From the NCBI RefSeq assembly GCF_050113715.1, contig NZ_JBNJQR010000009.1:124001-188000 (forward strand): a stretch of 64,000 bases of DNA, read 5' to 3'. Both the position numbers and the translations under genes were made by a program. Numbering within the stretch: the stretch's first letter is position 1; the number at the start of each line of letters is the position of its first letter. The stretch comes from Brevibacillus_H ginsengisoli. Lineage in GTDB: Bacteria > Bacillota > Bacilli > Brevibacillales > Brevibacillaceae. The notes below the pieces were generated by a model that did not search any database, was not told where the DNA came from, and saw only the letters and a program-made list of their open reading frames with translations. Below are positions 25,676-34,567 of the stretch, one piece after another.

Positions 25676-26203
25676 ATGACAGATTTACGTTATCCAATCG
25701 GGGTATTTGAGTGGAATGGAGAAGTGAACGTCGATCAGCTTCAAACGTGGATTCAAGATATTGAAGAGCTGCCTGTGCAACTCCGTTTAGCGGTAAAGGG
25801 TCTAAACAAGGAACAGATCGATACTCCCTATCGAGAAGATGGGTGGACGATCCGTCAAGTCGTTCATCATGTGGCAGACAGCCATATGAATTCCTATATC
25901 CGCTTCAAACTGGCGTTAACAGAAGATCAGCCAACTATTAAGCCATATGAAGAAGCGCTGTGGGCAGAACTTGCCGATTCGACAACACTGCCTGTTGAAA
26001 CCTCGTTGGCGTTGCTGGATGCTCTTCATTATCGCTGGACAACTTTACTCCGTTCGCTGAAACCTGCTGATTTCGAAAGAGCATTTGTCCATCCAGTTAA
26101 CGGGGTTCTTCTCTTATCGCAAGCTACCGGATTGTACAGCTGGCATGGAAGACACCATCTTGCTCATATAAATAATCTAAAGGAACAACTGGGCTGGGAT
26201 TAA
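25676..26203 (+). CDS. yfiT: YfiT-type DinB-fold hydrolase / bacillithiol transferase
   Basis: 175 residues, almost the length of B. subtilis YfiT. The opening LRYPIGVFEW and the segment GWTIRQVVHHVADSHMNSYIRFKLAL are typical. The metal-binding histidines are H67 region (VVHHVADSH) and HGRHHLAHI near the end. The family is a metal-dependent DinB/YfiT fold related to BstA bacillithiol S-transferases. The substrate is unproven. GGAGGTG precedes the ATG. Confidence 0.88.
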   Translation: MTDLRYPIGVFEWNGEVNVDQLQTWIQDIEELPVQLRLAVKGLNKEQIDTPYREDGWTIRQVVHHVADSHMNSYIRFKLALTEDQPTIKPYEEALWAELADSTTLPVETSLALLDALHYRWTTLLRSLKPADFERAFVHPVNGVLLLSQATGLYSWHGRHHLAHINNLKEQLGWD

Positions 26204-26244
26204 CATTTTGCAGAAATCGTATATCGGCACAAGAAATAATCCAA

Positions 26245-26272
26245 AAGACCCGCGTTATTTCGCGGGTTTTTA
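26245..26272 (+). terminator. Terminator after yfiT
   Basis: CCCGCG/CGCGGG stem extended by A-T pairs, TTATTT loop, T-rich tail. Confidence 0.9.
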
Positions 26273-26370
26273 TTTGCCAAATACCTGAATGGGGGTTATA
26301 TTTGACGGTGTTGGTATTACTGATTCGTCAGAAGATTTGAAACAAAACTTGACTGAAAGGAAGAGCAGCG

Positions 26371-28833
26371 GTGAAGAGATTAGGTGCGGTGAGAAGAATT
26401 ACTGCCTTTTTAGTATTTATTACTTTGCTTGTGTTAACCGTGAACCTCCAGACGAATGCAGCAACACCTAATGTGAAGTTAGGGGACGATCTGCTCTTAA
26501 CGAAATACCAGAGCTGGATTGACGGAAAAAAACTGGGGCTCGTCACGAATCAAACAGGAGTCAACAGTAAGGGACAAAGTATGGTGCAGATCTTGTCACA
26601 GTACCCGCAAGCCTCACTGAAGGCTCTCTATACTCCTGAGTATGGCTTAGATGGTAAAAAGACACCTGGAACCTATGTCGCGTCGTACACACATCCGGAA
26701 CTCAAAATACCTGTCTATAGCTTATACGGTGAGACGAGGATGCCTAATGAGGCAATGCTGAAGGATATAGATGTCCTGCTGTTTGATCTGCAGGATATTG
26801 GTGCGCGAAGCTATACGTACATCTCAACCCTGCAATACTGTCTTGTCGCAGCCGAAAAGTATCATAAAGAACTGATTGTGCTGGATCGCCCCAACCCGCT
26901 TGGAGGCTTAATTGTAGATGGACCTTTACTTCAAGACGGCTATCAGTCCTTCGTAGGAGTCGATAACATACCGATGGCTCACGGGATGACGGTAGGAGAG
27001 CTGGCCCAGTTTTTTAACCGCAAGATCGGAGCCAATCTTCGAGTTGTTCCGATGGAGGAGTATACTCGAACCATGAATTATCAAGACACGGCACTGCCTT
27101 GGGTGCCAAGCTCACCGGACATTCCTCATTTGCAGGCAGTAGAGGGCTATATGGCTACGGGATTGGGCGAGGGGACAGGTATTTATCAAGCGGATTCTTA
27201 TCAATGGGTGGGTGGCAAAGGAATTAATTCCGATCAATTTGCCAATCAGTTGAATCAATATAAGCTTCCGGGTGTAACCTTTTTGCCGGAGAACCGTGGA
27301 AGAGATGGTGGAGTACGTCTTAGAATTAATGATCCTCATTCCTTTAATCCGGCCAAAACAGGAATCTATGTGCTGGCAACCGCGCATCAATTGAACCATT
27401 TTTCGATTCCGAAGAGCACGGGAAAAGGGATCGTCATGTTTAATAAAATCATGGGGACCAACCTCATTGGACAGCTGCTCGAAAAGGGGTATACCCCTCA
27501 GCAGATCGAATCACAGTATGCAAAAGAATTGGAACAGTTCAAAACGTTACGAGCACAATTTCTCATTTACGGAAATGTGAATGTTCAGCCTGGCGGCGTA
27601 GCCAAGGCGAGAGTTACACTCCAAGGTGCGGTTAATCAAGGGAAGGATACCTTCATTCCGATCAATAGTTTGTTAACGGAGCTCGGATATGAAAGCCATT
27701 GGGATCAAACAGCAAAACAGCTTGTAGCAACGAAGCCGGATAAGCGAATTGTCGTGGAGACGGAGTCTAATCCGATGCTGATCAGCGTCAACGGTCAATA
27801 TCTCGACACCCAGTCCGCCGGGCCACGTTTCATCAACGATTCACTCTGTGTCCCAGCCAGCTTGGTTCCCGCTCTGGATCATCTTCAGGCGACACCAGAT
27901 ATTCAGGGGGCCGTCCAATGGGAGGGTGATCATGAGGTGATTCGTTTTGTTACTCCTATGAATGAGGAGAATGCTGTAGCGGATACCGTGACAGATGTAT
28001 CACCCAAGGAAGCGCCTCCCGTTGTCCAACCGCCGAATAAGAACACGCAGCCAGCGCAACCGCCTAAACCTACGCCAGCCCCACCAACATCGGGCACAGC
28101 TGCAGTCCAACCTAAACCAGCTGTACAACCACTAAACCCGAATGAAAAGGTGGCGTACTTAACCTTCGACGATGGGCCGTCACGGGTTACTCCGGAGGTT
28201 CTGGATATTTTGAAGCAAAATAAGATTCAGGCGACATTTTTCCTGGTGGGAAAAAATATCAAAGGGAACGAAGCGCTTGTGAAGCGAATGATTGCGGATG
28301 GTCATGCCATCGGTGGACATACGTACTCACATGATTATCAAAAGATATACCATGATCCCAAAGCTTTTCTAGCGGACTTGGACGCGGGCCTCGTAGAAAT
28401 CCAGAAGGTTCTCGGTACCAAACCGACGATGATACGATTCCCCGGTGGAAGCAACAACACGGTGAGCAAGAAAGCGCAGGACCCTCGCTTCTATCCGAAG
28501 GGTAAATGGATTATGACCGATCTGGTAGAGGCGGTCACGGCCAAAGGGTATCAATATTTTGACTGGAATGTCAGCTCTGGAGATGCCAGTGGTATTCACT
28601 ATACAGCTGATGAGGCATTCAATTCTGTAAAACAAAGCAGTCATAACAAAAGAGAACTCGTCATTCTTTTGCATGATGCCGTTGGGAAACAGAATACGGC
28701 CAAAGCGCTTCCAAATATTATTGCCTATTTAAAATCTCAAGGGTTTACCTTCAAGACATTACAGCCAACCACTCAGCCGATTATGTTTCTTAAAACCAAA
28801 TCCGCACAAACAACTAAGCAGGCTACCCATTAA
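26371..28833 (+). CDS. Secreted NamZ-type muramidase fused to NodB deacetylase
   Basis: 820 residues from a GTG after GAAAGGAAG. A signal peptide (~1-31) leads to a DUF1343 domain (~35-400), the family of exo-beta-N-acetylmuramidase NamZ. The catalytic Glu is kept in YTPEYGLDG, where the usual His is Tyr. Next is a copper-amine-oxidase-N-like domain (~405-530), a Pro/Gln/Thr linker (~550-590), and a NodB polysaccharide deacetylase (~595-800) with TFDDGPS, HTYSHD and RFPGG motifs. Together these would release MurNAc from peptidoglycan and remove N-acetyl groups outside the cell. No turnover genes flank it. Confidence 0.9.
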   Translation: MKRLGAVRRITAFLVFITLLVLTVNLQTNAATPNVKLGDDLLLTKYQSWIDGKKLGLVTNQTGVNSKGQSMVQILSQYPQASLKALYTPEYGLDGKKTPGTYVASYTHPELKIPVYSLYGETRMPNEAMLKDIDVLLFDLQDIGARSYTYISTLQYCLVAAEKYHKELIVLDRPNPLGGLIVDGPLLQDGYQSFVGVDNIPMAHGMTVGELAQFFNRKIGANLRVVPMEEYTRTMNYQDTALPWVPSSPDIPHLQAVEGYMATGLGEGTGIYQADSYQWVGGKGINSDQFANQLNQYKLPGVTFLPENRGRDGGVRLRINDPHSFNPAKTGIYVLATAHQLNHFSIPKSTGKGIVMFNKIMGTNLIGQLLEKGYTPQQIESQYAKELEQFKTLRAQFLIYGNVNVQPGGVAKARVTLQGAVNQGKDTFIPINSLLTELGYESHWDQTAKQLVATKPDKRIVVETESNPMLISVNGQYLDTQSAGPRFINDSLCVPASLVPALDHLQATPDIQGAVQWEGDHEVIRFVTPMNEENAVADTVTDVSPKEAPPVVQPPNKNTQPAQPPKPTPAPPTSGTAAVQPKPAVQPLNPNEKVAYLTFDDGPSRVTPEVLDILKQNKIQATFFLVGKNIKGNEALVKRMIADGHAIGGHTYSHDYQKIYHDPKAFLADLDAGLVEIQKVLGTKPTMIRFPGGSNNTVSKKAQDPRFYPKGKWIMTDLVEAVTAKGYQYFDWNVSSGDASGIHYTADEAFNSVKQSSHNKRELVILLHDAVGKQNTAKALPNIIAYLKSQGFTFKTLQPTTQPIMFLKTKSAQTTKQATH

Positions 28834-28848
28834 CGGGTGCCTGCTTTT
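28816..28848 (+). terminator. Terminator overlapping the NamZ-NodB stop
   Basis: AAGCAGGC-(T)ACCC paired with GGGT-(G)CCTGCTT, then T residues. The following 270 bases to motA hold an AT-rich leader and a candidate promoter only. Confidence 0.85.
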
Positions 28849-29031
28849 CGATTCCTTGGGAATTCGCTAACGTAAGGGGGTTCATTCACCCCTTTGATGC
28901 TGGGGTTTCATGACAGACAGGAAAAAAGTAGCGTACCCTCTGTAGGGATATGGTATTATTTTGGTAGACAAAATTTTTCAGAATCTATATTTTTCGGCCC
29001 AAAAAGAATATATTTTCGACAAATTACCAAC

Positions 29032-29058
29032 TAACTCTTATTATTGTTACGCCAAATT
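29032..29058 (+). promoter_or_regulatory. Candidate sigma-D promoter of motAB
   Basis: TAAC (29032-29035), 15 bases, then GCCAAATT (29051-29058), compared with the sigma-D consensus TAAA-N15-GCCGATAT. The match is partial, but a closely similar element precedes the PilZ gene at 58687. Confidence 0.35.
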
Positions 29059-29122
29059 CCGAAACCAATAATATGAAGTTCTTATACGTCAATTATACTA
29101 CGCAGATATAGGGGTTGTAGAA

Positions 29123-29926
29123 ATGGAGAAATCGTCGTATATAGGTCTCGCTTTAGGCTTTCTTGCCGTAGGCGTGGGGATGGTGCTGAAGGGTGCCAGC
29201 TTGTCATCGCTCGCCAACCCGGCGGCGTTCTTGATCATTATCGTAGGAACGGCTGCAACACTTTTCATCGGGTTTCCGATGGCAGAATTGAAGAAGTTTC
29301 CGAAGCTGCTAGGGATCATTTTTAAGGAACAACAATTGATCCAGAAAAGGGAGCTCATTAATCAATTCATGAACTGGGCGTCCATTGCCCGCCGTGAAGG
29401 ACTATTGGCTTTGGAGAATACTTCAGATGAGATTCAGGATCCTTTTTTGAAGAACGGGATGAAAATGATCATCGACGGTGGAGAACCTGAGTTTGTGCGT
29501 GATGTACTGAACGAAGAAATTTCGGCGATTGAAGAACGTCATCAAGCGGGAGCGCTTATTTTTACCCAAGCAGGTACATATGCTCCAACCCTCGGGGTAT
29601 TGGGTGCCGTAGTAGGTTTGATTGCAGCTCTCGGTAACTTGAACGATGTAGAGAAACTGGGTCACTCCATTGCTGCAGCTTTTATCGCGACTTTGTTGGG
29701 TATTTTTACTGGTTATGTGTTATGGCATCCATTTGCCAATAAATTAAAACGAAAATCCAAAAAAGAAATTGAAATCAAAAAGATCATGGTCGAAGGACTT
29801 TTGTCTATTCAAGCCGGTGTTTCACCTGCGGCAATTGAACAGAAGCTGCTTGTCTATATTCCAGTACGTGAACGCACCGAAGAAAAACCGGAGAATAAGG
29901 AAGAGGGTGTTGGCGTGAATGGCTAA
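29123..29926 (+). CDS. motA: Flagellar motor stator protein MotA
   Basis: 267 residues, four membrane helices and the MotA signature IFTQAGTYAPTLGVLGAVVGLIAAL around the third. The large cytoplasmic loop carries GGEPEFVRDVLNEEI. MotA4MotB2-type complexes drive the flagellum with protons or sodium. The last codons overlap motB by 8 bases, so the two are translated together. Confidence 0.95.
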   Translation: MEKSSYIGLALGFLAVGVGMVLKGASLSSLANPAAFLIIIVGTAATLFIGFPMAELKKFPKLLGIIFKEQQLIQKRELINQFMNWASIARREGLLALENTSDEIQDPFLKNGMKMIIDGGEPEFVRDVLNEEISAIEERHQAGALIFTQAGTYAPTLGVLGAVVGLIAALGNLNDVEKLGHSIAAAFIATLLGIFTGYVLWHPFANKLKRKSKKEIEIKKIMVEGLLSIQAGVSPAAIEQKLLVYIPVRERTEEKPENKEEGVGVNG

Positions 29927-30710
29927 GAAGAAGAAGCACGCCCAGCACGAGGAACATATGGACGAAACCTGGCTCATTCCTTATTCTGACCTTCTTACCT
30001 TGCTGCTCGCTTTGTTTATCGTATTATTCGCGTCCAGCCAAGTAGATGCGAAGAAGTTTGACCAGTTAGCTCAGTCACTAAACGTGGCGCTAAACGGAGG
30101 GGTTAGCTTTTTTGAGCAACCGGCTCCTGTGAAAACACCGGAGACAACTCCACAGACTACCCTGCCAGAGAAACAACAACCGAAAAAAGATGAGACTCAA
30201 CGTGAGAAAGAGCAACGTGAGAAGTTCCAGCAGGAAACAGAAAACCTAAAGAAACTTCAACAGTCCATTGACGCCTATATCATACAAAATAAGCTGACGG
30301 ACAAGCTGCAAACCAAATTATCTGATCAGGGCCTGTTGATCACCATCCTGGATAATGCGCTGTTTGCATCAGGAAGTGCCGAGGTAAGACCAGATGCCAG
30401 AAATCTGGCTAAGGAAATATCGGGGATGCTGCAACAATTTCCACGACAGGTGATTGTCTCCGGACATACGGATAACGTCCCGATTCATACGAGCGAGTTT
30501 CCATCCAACTGGGATTTAAGCTCCAAGCGCGCGCTTAATTTCATGAAGATCTTGCTGGATAACTCAACGTTGGATCCTCGGAAATTTAGTGCGACTGGCT
30601 TTGGTGAGTATCATCCAATCGCAACGAATGATACACCAGCAGGACGGGCCAAAAACCGACGCGTAGAGGTATCTATCCTCCGTGAGACGCCAGCGCCAGT
30701 CCAACAATAA
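29919..30710 (+). CDS. motB: Flagellar motor stator protein MotB
   Basis: 263 residues. The single membrane helix PYSDLLTLLLALFIVLFAS contains the ion-carrying Asp24, numbered as in B. subtilis MotB. A charged plug/linker region (~65-120) precedes an OmpA-like peptidoglycan-binding domain (VSGHTDNVPIHTSEFPSNWD, GRAKNRRVEV). Whether it is the proton-type (MotAB) or sodium-type (MotPS) pair cannot be settled by eye. Confidence 0.95.
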   Translation: MAKKKKHAQHEEHMDETWLIPYSDLLTLLLALFIVLFASSQVDAKKFDQLAQSLNVALNGGVSFFEQPAPVKTPETTPQTTLPEKQQPKKDETQREKEQREKFQQETENLKKLQQSIDAYIIQNKLTDKLQTKLSDQGLLITILDNALFASGSAEVRPDARNLAKEISGMLQQFPRQVIVSGHTDNVPIHTSEFPSNWDLSSKRALNFMKILLDNSTLDPRKFSATGFGEYHPIATNDTPAGRAKNRRVEVSILRETPAPVQQ

Positions 30711-30713
30711 ATG

Positions 30714-30759
30714 AAACTCGGCTTGCCGTCGCCAGTGGCGAAACAAAGCCGAGTTTTTT
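30714..30759 (+). terminator. Terminator of motAB
   Basis: AAACTCGGCTT with AAGCCGAGTTT, a second inner stem TCGCC/GGCGA, then six T. Confidence 0.9.
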
Positions 30760-30817
30760 ATTTTATATTGGAAAATTTAATTGCTTTGCGGTAGTAAAGG
30801 AATTAAACTTTCCTTCC

Positions 30818-31031
30818 ATTCGCGTAAGCCCACCAAGAAAAGATTTCGTCCGCTCGAAGCTCATTTTAAGCGAAACCGAGCGCAGAGAACGTAGGAAAGA
30901 AAAGAGTCGGCATTTTTGCATCAGACTGAGAAGCGAAGTGATTTTCTTGTCGACTCCCTTCCGGAGTGAACAGAGCGGACACCAAATGCTACGCGCGAGC
31001 TTAAACAGAGCACAGAGGGACGATGTCTTGT
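30818..31031 (-). repeat. ~214-bp intergenic element, copy A
   Basis: This stretch ends exactly at the stop codon of the phosphatase gene at 31032 and contains no convincing gene. It is related to 59338-59550. Both begin (plus strand) with TTCGCG-Y-AAGCCCAC and an AAAAGA-YTT-YGTC-like motif, both share a long aligned second half (GGAGTGAACAGAGCGGAC here), and both end with a GGGAC-x4-GTCTT motif. The ends form an imperfect inverted repeat (about 12 of 15 positions). On the minus-strand transcript it would be a folded 3' untranslated region. Confidence 0.65.
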
Positions 31032-31511
31032 CTACAGCCCATGTTCCAGCCGAATTTTCTCCAGCAGCCCGCGGCATCCTTCTTCTACCAGGGAGTACAC
31101 GTAATCAAACCGCTTTGTGTAATACGGGTCCTCAATGTTACGTTCTGGTTGTTGGGGAGCGAAGTCCATCAGGCGATGAAATATGCCACGAACGCTTTGG
31201 TCTCGGGTAGTGATTAATCGATGGAGATTGGCTAGGTTTTCTTCATCCATGCCAATAATATAATCAAACTGCTCAAAATCACTCGATTTCACTTGGCGGG
31301 CACGGAGGGTATCATAAGCGATTTGTTTAGTGGCAAGCACCTTCTGGGTTCCCGCATGTGGAGGTTCTCCCGCATGCCATCCCCCTGTCCCCGCCGAATC
31401 AATGGAAATCTGTTCGCTTAATCCAGCCAGCTGCACCTGATGACGAAATACGGCTTCTGCCATGGGAGAGCGACAAATATTGCCCAGACAGACAAATAAT
31501 ACGTGTATCAA
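31032..31511 (-). CDS. Low-molecular-weight protein-tyrosine phosphatase
   Basis: 159 residues. The catalytic P-loop is CLGNICRS at the N-terminus and the general acid Asp lies in EDPYYT near residue 130. These small cytoplasmic enzymes (YwlE/YfkJ family) dephosphorylate tyrosine or arginine residues. I chose the TTG at 31511, giving MIHVLFVCLGNICRSP as in the family; a GTG 4 codons upstream is directly against GGAAGGAAG. Its stop abuts repeat copy A. Confidence 0.9.
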   Translation of the reverse strand: MIHVLFVCLGNICRSPMAEAVFRHQVQLAGLSEQISIDSAGTGGWHAGEPPHAGTQKVLATKQIAYDTLRARQVKSSDFEQFDYIIGMDEENLANLHRLITTRDQSVRGIFHRLMDFAPQQPERNIEDPYYTKRFDYVYSLVEEGCRGLLEKIRLEHGL

Positions 31512-31588
31512 TCGAAATGACACTTCCTTCCATTCGTGTATTCCCGTATGTAGGTTGTTATTCCTATTGTACAATTGGCAGAGTTTAC

Positions 31589-31617
31589 TTGCTACAAGGA
31601 ATAAAACCCGCTATAGT
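31589..31617 (+). promoter_or_regulatory. Promoter of the DUF1450 gene
   Basis: TTGCTA (31589-31594), 17 bp, TATAGT (31612-31617), 33 bases before the ATG. Confidence 0.6.
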
Positions 31618-31649
31618 AGAAGTGTCTATAGAAGAAAGGAACATACTTC

Positions 31650-31880
31650 ATGGCTAACGATATTCGAATTTGTGATTTGTGCAAAGGTTACCAAGCAGAT
31701 AAATTTGCCAAGCGCCTGGAAGAGATGGTGCCCGACGCCACTGTGGAAATTGGCTGTCAAAACATGTGTGGACACTGTTTGAAGCGCGCTTTTGTTTTCG
31801 TCAATGGACGATGGTTTATTGGAGAAAATGAAGAAGAACTCATTACGAAAATGCAACCGCGAATCAAAAAGAGCAGATAA
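31650..31880 (+). CDS. DUF1450 family protein
   Basis: 76 residues. Cysteines CDLC near the start and CQNMCGHC in the middle, followed by FVFVNGRWFIGENEEELI, match DUF1450 (YuzB-like), a small thioredoxin-like [2Fe-2S]/metal-binding family of unknown function. GAAAGGAA lies ahead of the ATG. Single gene with own promoter and terminator. Confidence 0.85.
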   Translation: MANDIRICDLCKGYQADKFAKRLEEMVPDATVEIGCQNMCGHCLKRAFVFVNGRWFIGENEEELITKMQPRIKKSR

Positions 31881-31895
31881 TAGCGTGGAAAAAAG

Positions 31896-31940
31896 AAACC
31901 GGACCAATTTCGTTTGCGGGGAAATTGGTCCGGTTTTTTT
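31896..31940. terminator. Bidirectional terminator
   Basis: A perfect 16-bp stem (31896-31911 with 31921-31936, core CCGGACC/GGTCCGG) with A-run and T-run flanks. It serves both the DUF1450 gene and the convergent phosphatase gene. Confidence 0.93.
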
Positions 31941-31954
31941 CGTGATGGTTAACA

Positions 31955-33106
31955 CTACTTTTCTAACAAAGCATCTTGTAATTGCTTTCGTTTTTTCTTG
32001 GTTAATCCGAGCTCTTTTTCCAAGTATTTATCGACAGAACCATACTCGTTCTTGATTTCATCCAAAGCTGCTTGCAGATACTCTTTTCGCACTTCCATGA
32101 TGGCTGTAAATATTTCTACACTGATTTCATCCTTCAAATACGGTTTAATTGCAGCTATTGCTTTTTTATTAGCTTCTGCACGATATTCGTTACTCAGCAG
32201 GTAGTCTTCCATGACCGTATCCTCAGGTACGCCAAGAGCAAGTAAAAGGAGAGCAGACCCAAGTCCGGTTCGATCCTTACCAGCGGTACAGTGTTGCACC
32301 ATTGGCAAATTATCCGCATTCTCTACCATCTCAAACAGACCGGAATATGCGTCTCTTGAGTGAACCATCTGTTTGTTTAACTCTGTGAGATACTCTCCTG
32401 GTTTACCTAACGCAATCAAGCTGCCGCTTTGAAGCAGTTTGCTCATATCGGGGGAAGTACTCTTGCTCATGTCTACAGGAATTCGTTCATATATGATTCC
32501 GTCTAGTACGGGGTCTGGTTTCTTCGCTACTTCATCATCACTTCGATAATCTGCGATCAATTTCAAACCGGAATTTTTTATGTATTTCTGATCTGCGTTA
32601 GTCAAACCAGCCAATTCATCGCTTCGAAACAAAACGCCCCATTTGACCGTACGCCCATCATTGGTTTTATAACCACCTAAATCGCGATAATTAGGAACAC
32701 CCTGTAGAGACACACGTCGCTCAGCTACGGTGATAGAGGCACCATCCGCTGTTTCAATGTAAAAATATGGTCTTGCCTTTGGGTTAGGATTTTTGATAGT
32801 AATGGATGAATTCTTGGTTTTTTTGAGTAGTTTACCCTTCTCTTTAATGTTGGTTGGTGAGGTAGACCAATAAATTTTGGCCTCGCCTGAGTTTTTCTTG
32901 CTGGATACCCAAGAAATCTTCAGCTTGCCGTTTGAGAGGCTTTCAACATTGGCGCTTTGCAATTTTTTGTTTTGCACTACTACGGATTGCTCGGATGCAT
33001 AGACTGTTGCGGTGCCGGTCAAAAGAGGTGAATAGTTTCCACTAAACAAGATGGCAGATGCCAGCGTTACGGAGAATGCGGTTGAAGCTAATTTTCTGTT
33101 TCGCAT
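31955..33106 (-). CDS. Secreted tyrosine-protein phosphatase (Y_phosphatase3)
   Basis: 383 residues. A signal peptide (~1-38, ending VYA-S) and a fibronectin/Ig-like N-terminal domain (~40-130) precede the catalytic domain. VPNYRDLGGYKTNDGRTVKWG opens it, and HCTAGKDRTGLG is the C-x5-R active-site loop. Related enzymes are dual-specificity or inositol-phosphate phosphatases. Export implies an extracellular or wall-bound substrate. TAGGTGAC precedes the ATG. Confidence 0.9.
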   Translation of the reverse strand: MRNRKLASTAFSVTLASAILFSGNYSPLLTGTATVYASEQSVVVQNKKLQSANVESLSNGKLKISWVSSKKNSGEAKIYWSTSPTNIKEKGKLLKKTKNSSITIKNPNPKARPYFYIETADGASITVAERRVSLQGVPNYRDLGGYKTNDGRTVKWGVLFRSDELAGLTNADQKYIKNSGLKLIADYRSDDEVAKKPDPVLDGIIYERIPVDMSKSTSPDMSKLLQSGSLIALGKPGEYLTELNKQMVHSRDAYSGLFEMVENADNLPMVQHCTAGKDRTGLGSALLLLALGVPEDTVMEDYLLSNEYRAEANKKAIAAIKPYLKDEISVEIFTAIMEVRKEYLQAALDEIKNEYGSVDKYLEKELGLTKKKRKQLQDALLEK

Positions 33107-33280
33107 GATTTCGTCACCTATCCCATAATTTTTTAGTCAATATTTGAGTTTTCTGACTAAAGTTTGTATATGAGCAGAATACTGAACGAATATTTTTTGT
33201 GTATGAAAGAGTTGTAAAGTTATGGTTAATAGGTGAAAAACTAGACTTAATGAAAAATTAAATTCGGGATAATATGCAAG

Positions 33281-33308
33281 AAAGACCTTCATTGATTGAA
33301 GGCCTTTC
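33281..33308 (-). terminator. Hairpin after the M50 protease gene
   Basis: AAAGACCTTCA paired with TGAAGGCCTTT (one mismatch), short loop. T-run is weak, so termination is likely but modest. The 216 bases between the flanking genes otherwise carry AT-rich promoter sequence only. Confidence 0.55.
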
Positions 33309-33322
33309 CTTTAGATCTAAAA

Positions 33323-34435
33323 CTAGCGCACAATCTCATGCCCATACAACAAGCAAAGCGAGAGTACACCCATCAAGCCCAGGTAGGCGACGAGAACCTT
33401 CCATTTGGTTGAAGTTGGAGATTGATAGTAGGTTCTTAAACGATGCAATTGTTCGTCAATTTGGGCCAGGCGTCCATGTGAATGGCTGATCGTTTCGGTT
33501 AGCAACGGCGATGGTATGGGGTCAAGTGGATTTCCTTCCATAAACAACACGGGCATCCGCTCCCATTGTGAAAACAACTCCCATCGATTCTGAGCAAATT
33601 GGCGATCAATTCGGCGTTTATCCATCTCAAACCGTTTGTTATCATCGATAAAGGGAATGAAAAAACGGCGTTTCGTGCTTGGACTTGACAGGAATTGAAA
33701 TTGCAATTCCGCTCGTTTATCACCCAATGAATAGTGGGAGGACCAGCTTTGCACATCTCGGATGAACGCTAGCAGCTCCTGCTTTTCATAAGATAATACC
33801 TTGTGTTGATAGCTTTCTCTTACACGATTCCACCAGGTGATCAAGCCCAGGATAAAAATCATGAATAACAGCGGGTTAGGGGAGAAAAACAAGTAAGCTC
33901 CCAGTATACACAGTCCGATAAACCAAATTTTGGTAGACAATACAGCCACGATCCTACCGCCATCCAAAGGCGATACGGGAATCAAGTTGAAGAGATTAAT
34001 GGTGGCGCCAAGAAAGATCAGCAAGCCCCAAAAAGAGTTGTGGGTCCACCAATAAAGCGGTATGGCAGGCAGAAACGACAGCAAGCCGGCAAAAGGCCCA
34101 CCATACGCGATATAGCTTTCGGTGGCCGCATCCCGAGGCTGCTCTTTCATCGAGATGAAGGCGCCGACAAACGGGATGAATACAGCCGGGGAGGTCTTGA
34201 TTCCTCTTTTCTTGGATGCTACCAAATGTCCCATCTCGTGCACAAAGATCAGATAGACGATAGCCACAGCGAATTTCCAACCGTAAATGACCGCGTATGC
34301 CCCAAGACTGACGATCATGGATATGAGTGTTGTACCAAATTTGGAGAATTTCAACAAAGCAATCAACCATTTGAAGTTTGCAGCCAGAAAGGCGCCGATT
34401 GCCAAAAGAGCCGATTTATTTTTAGGTTTATTCAT
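33323..34435 (-). CDS. Site-2 protease family (M50) membrane metallopeptidase
   Basis: 370 residues. The zinc motif HEMGH lies in helix ~2 and the third ligand in NLFNLIPVSPLDGGR. The core is followed by further helices, a cytoplasmic stretch rich in Phe and Arg (~225-335) and a final membrane anchor (VAYLGLMGVLSLCLLYG). These enzymes cleave transmembrane substrates such as anti-sigma factors. The target is unknown. The ribosome-binding site is weak (GGGAG at long spacing). Confidence 0.87.
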   Translation of the reverse strand: MNKPKNKSALLAIGAFLAANFKWLIALLKFSKFGTTLISMIVSLGAYAVIYGWKFAVAIVYLIFVHEMGHLVASKKRGIKTSPAVFIPFVGAFISMKEQPRDAATESYIAYGGPFAGLLSFLPAIPLYWWTHNSFWGLLIFLGATINLFNLIPVSPLDGGRIVAVLSTKIWFIGLCILGAYLFFSPNPLLFMIFILGLITWWNRVRESYQHKVLSYEKQELLAFIRDVQSWSSHYSLGDKRAELQFQFLSSPSTKRRFFIPFIDDNKRFEMDKRRIDRQFAQNRWELFSQWERMPVLFMEGNPLDPIPSPLLTETISHSHGRLAQIDEQLHRLRTYYQSPTSTKWKVLVAYLGLMGVLSLCLLYGHEIVR

Positions 34436-34517
34436 GTAATGAGAGTCAACTCCCGTTCATCAATCAACTGCTTTCAATAGTATATACGACCGATGGAGGG
34501 AATAGTTGCGCACAAAT

Positions 34518-34556
34518 AGGCGTCCATCTATCTGTATAAATAGATGAAGACGCCTA
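34518..34556 (-). terminator. Hairpin after the DUF3905 gene
   Basis: TAGGCGTC pairs with GACGCCTA, with an inner ATCTAT/ATAGAT stem. Read on the minus strand it is followed by TTTG only, so it is a possible terminator. Confidence 0.5.
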
Positions 34557-34567
34557 CGAATTGATCA

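Noticed and set aside
28850..29100. Possible c-di-GMP riboswitch ahead of motAB
   Set aside because: No GEMM core sequences or tetraloop/receptor pattern; only AT-rich leader and small hairpins.
33274..33489. Plus-strand open frame antisense to the M50 protease gene
   Set aside because: Starts in the terminator hairpin; no ribosome-binding site, no known domain.
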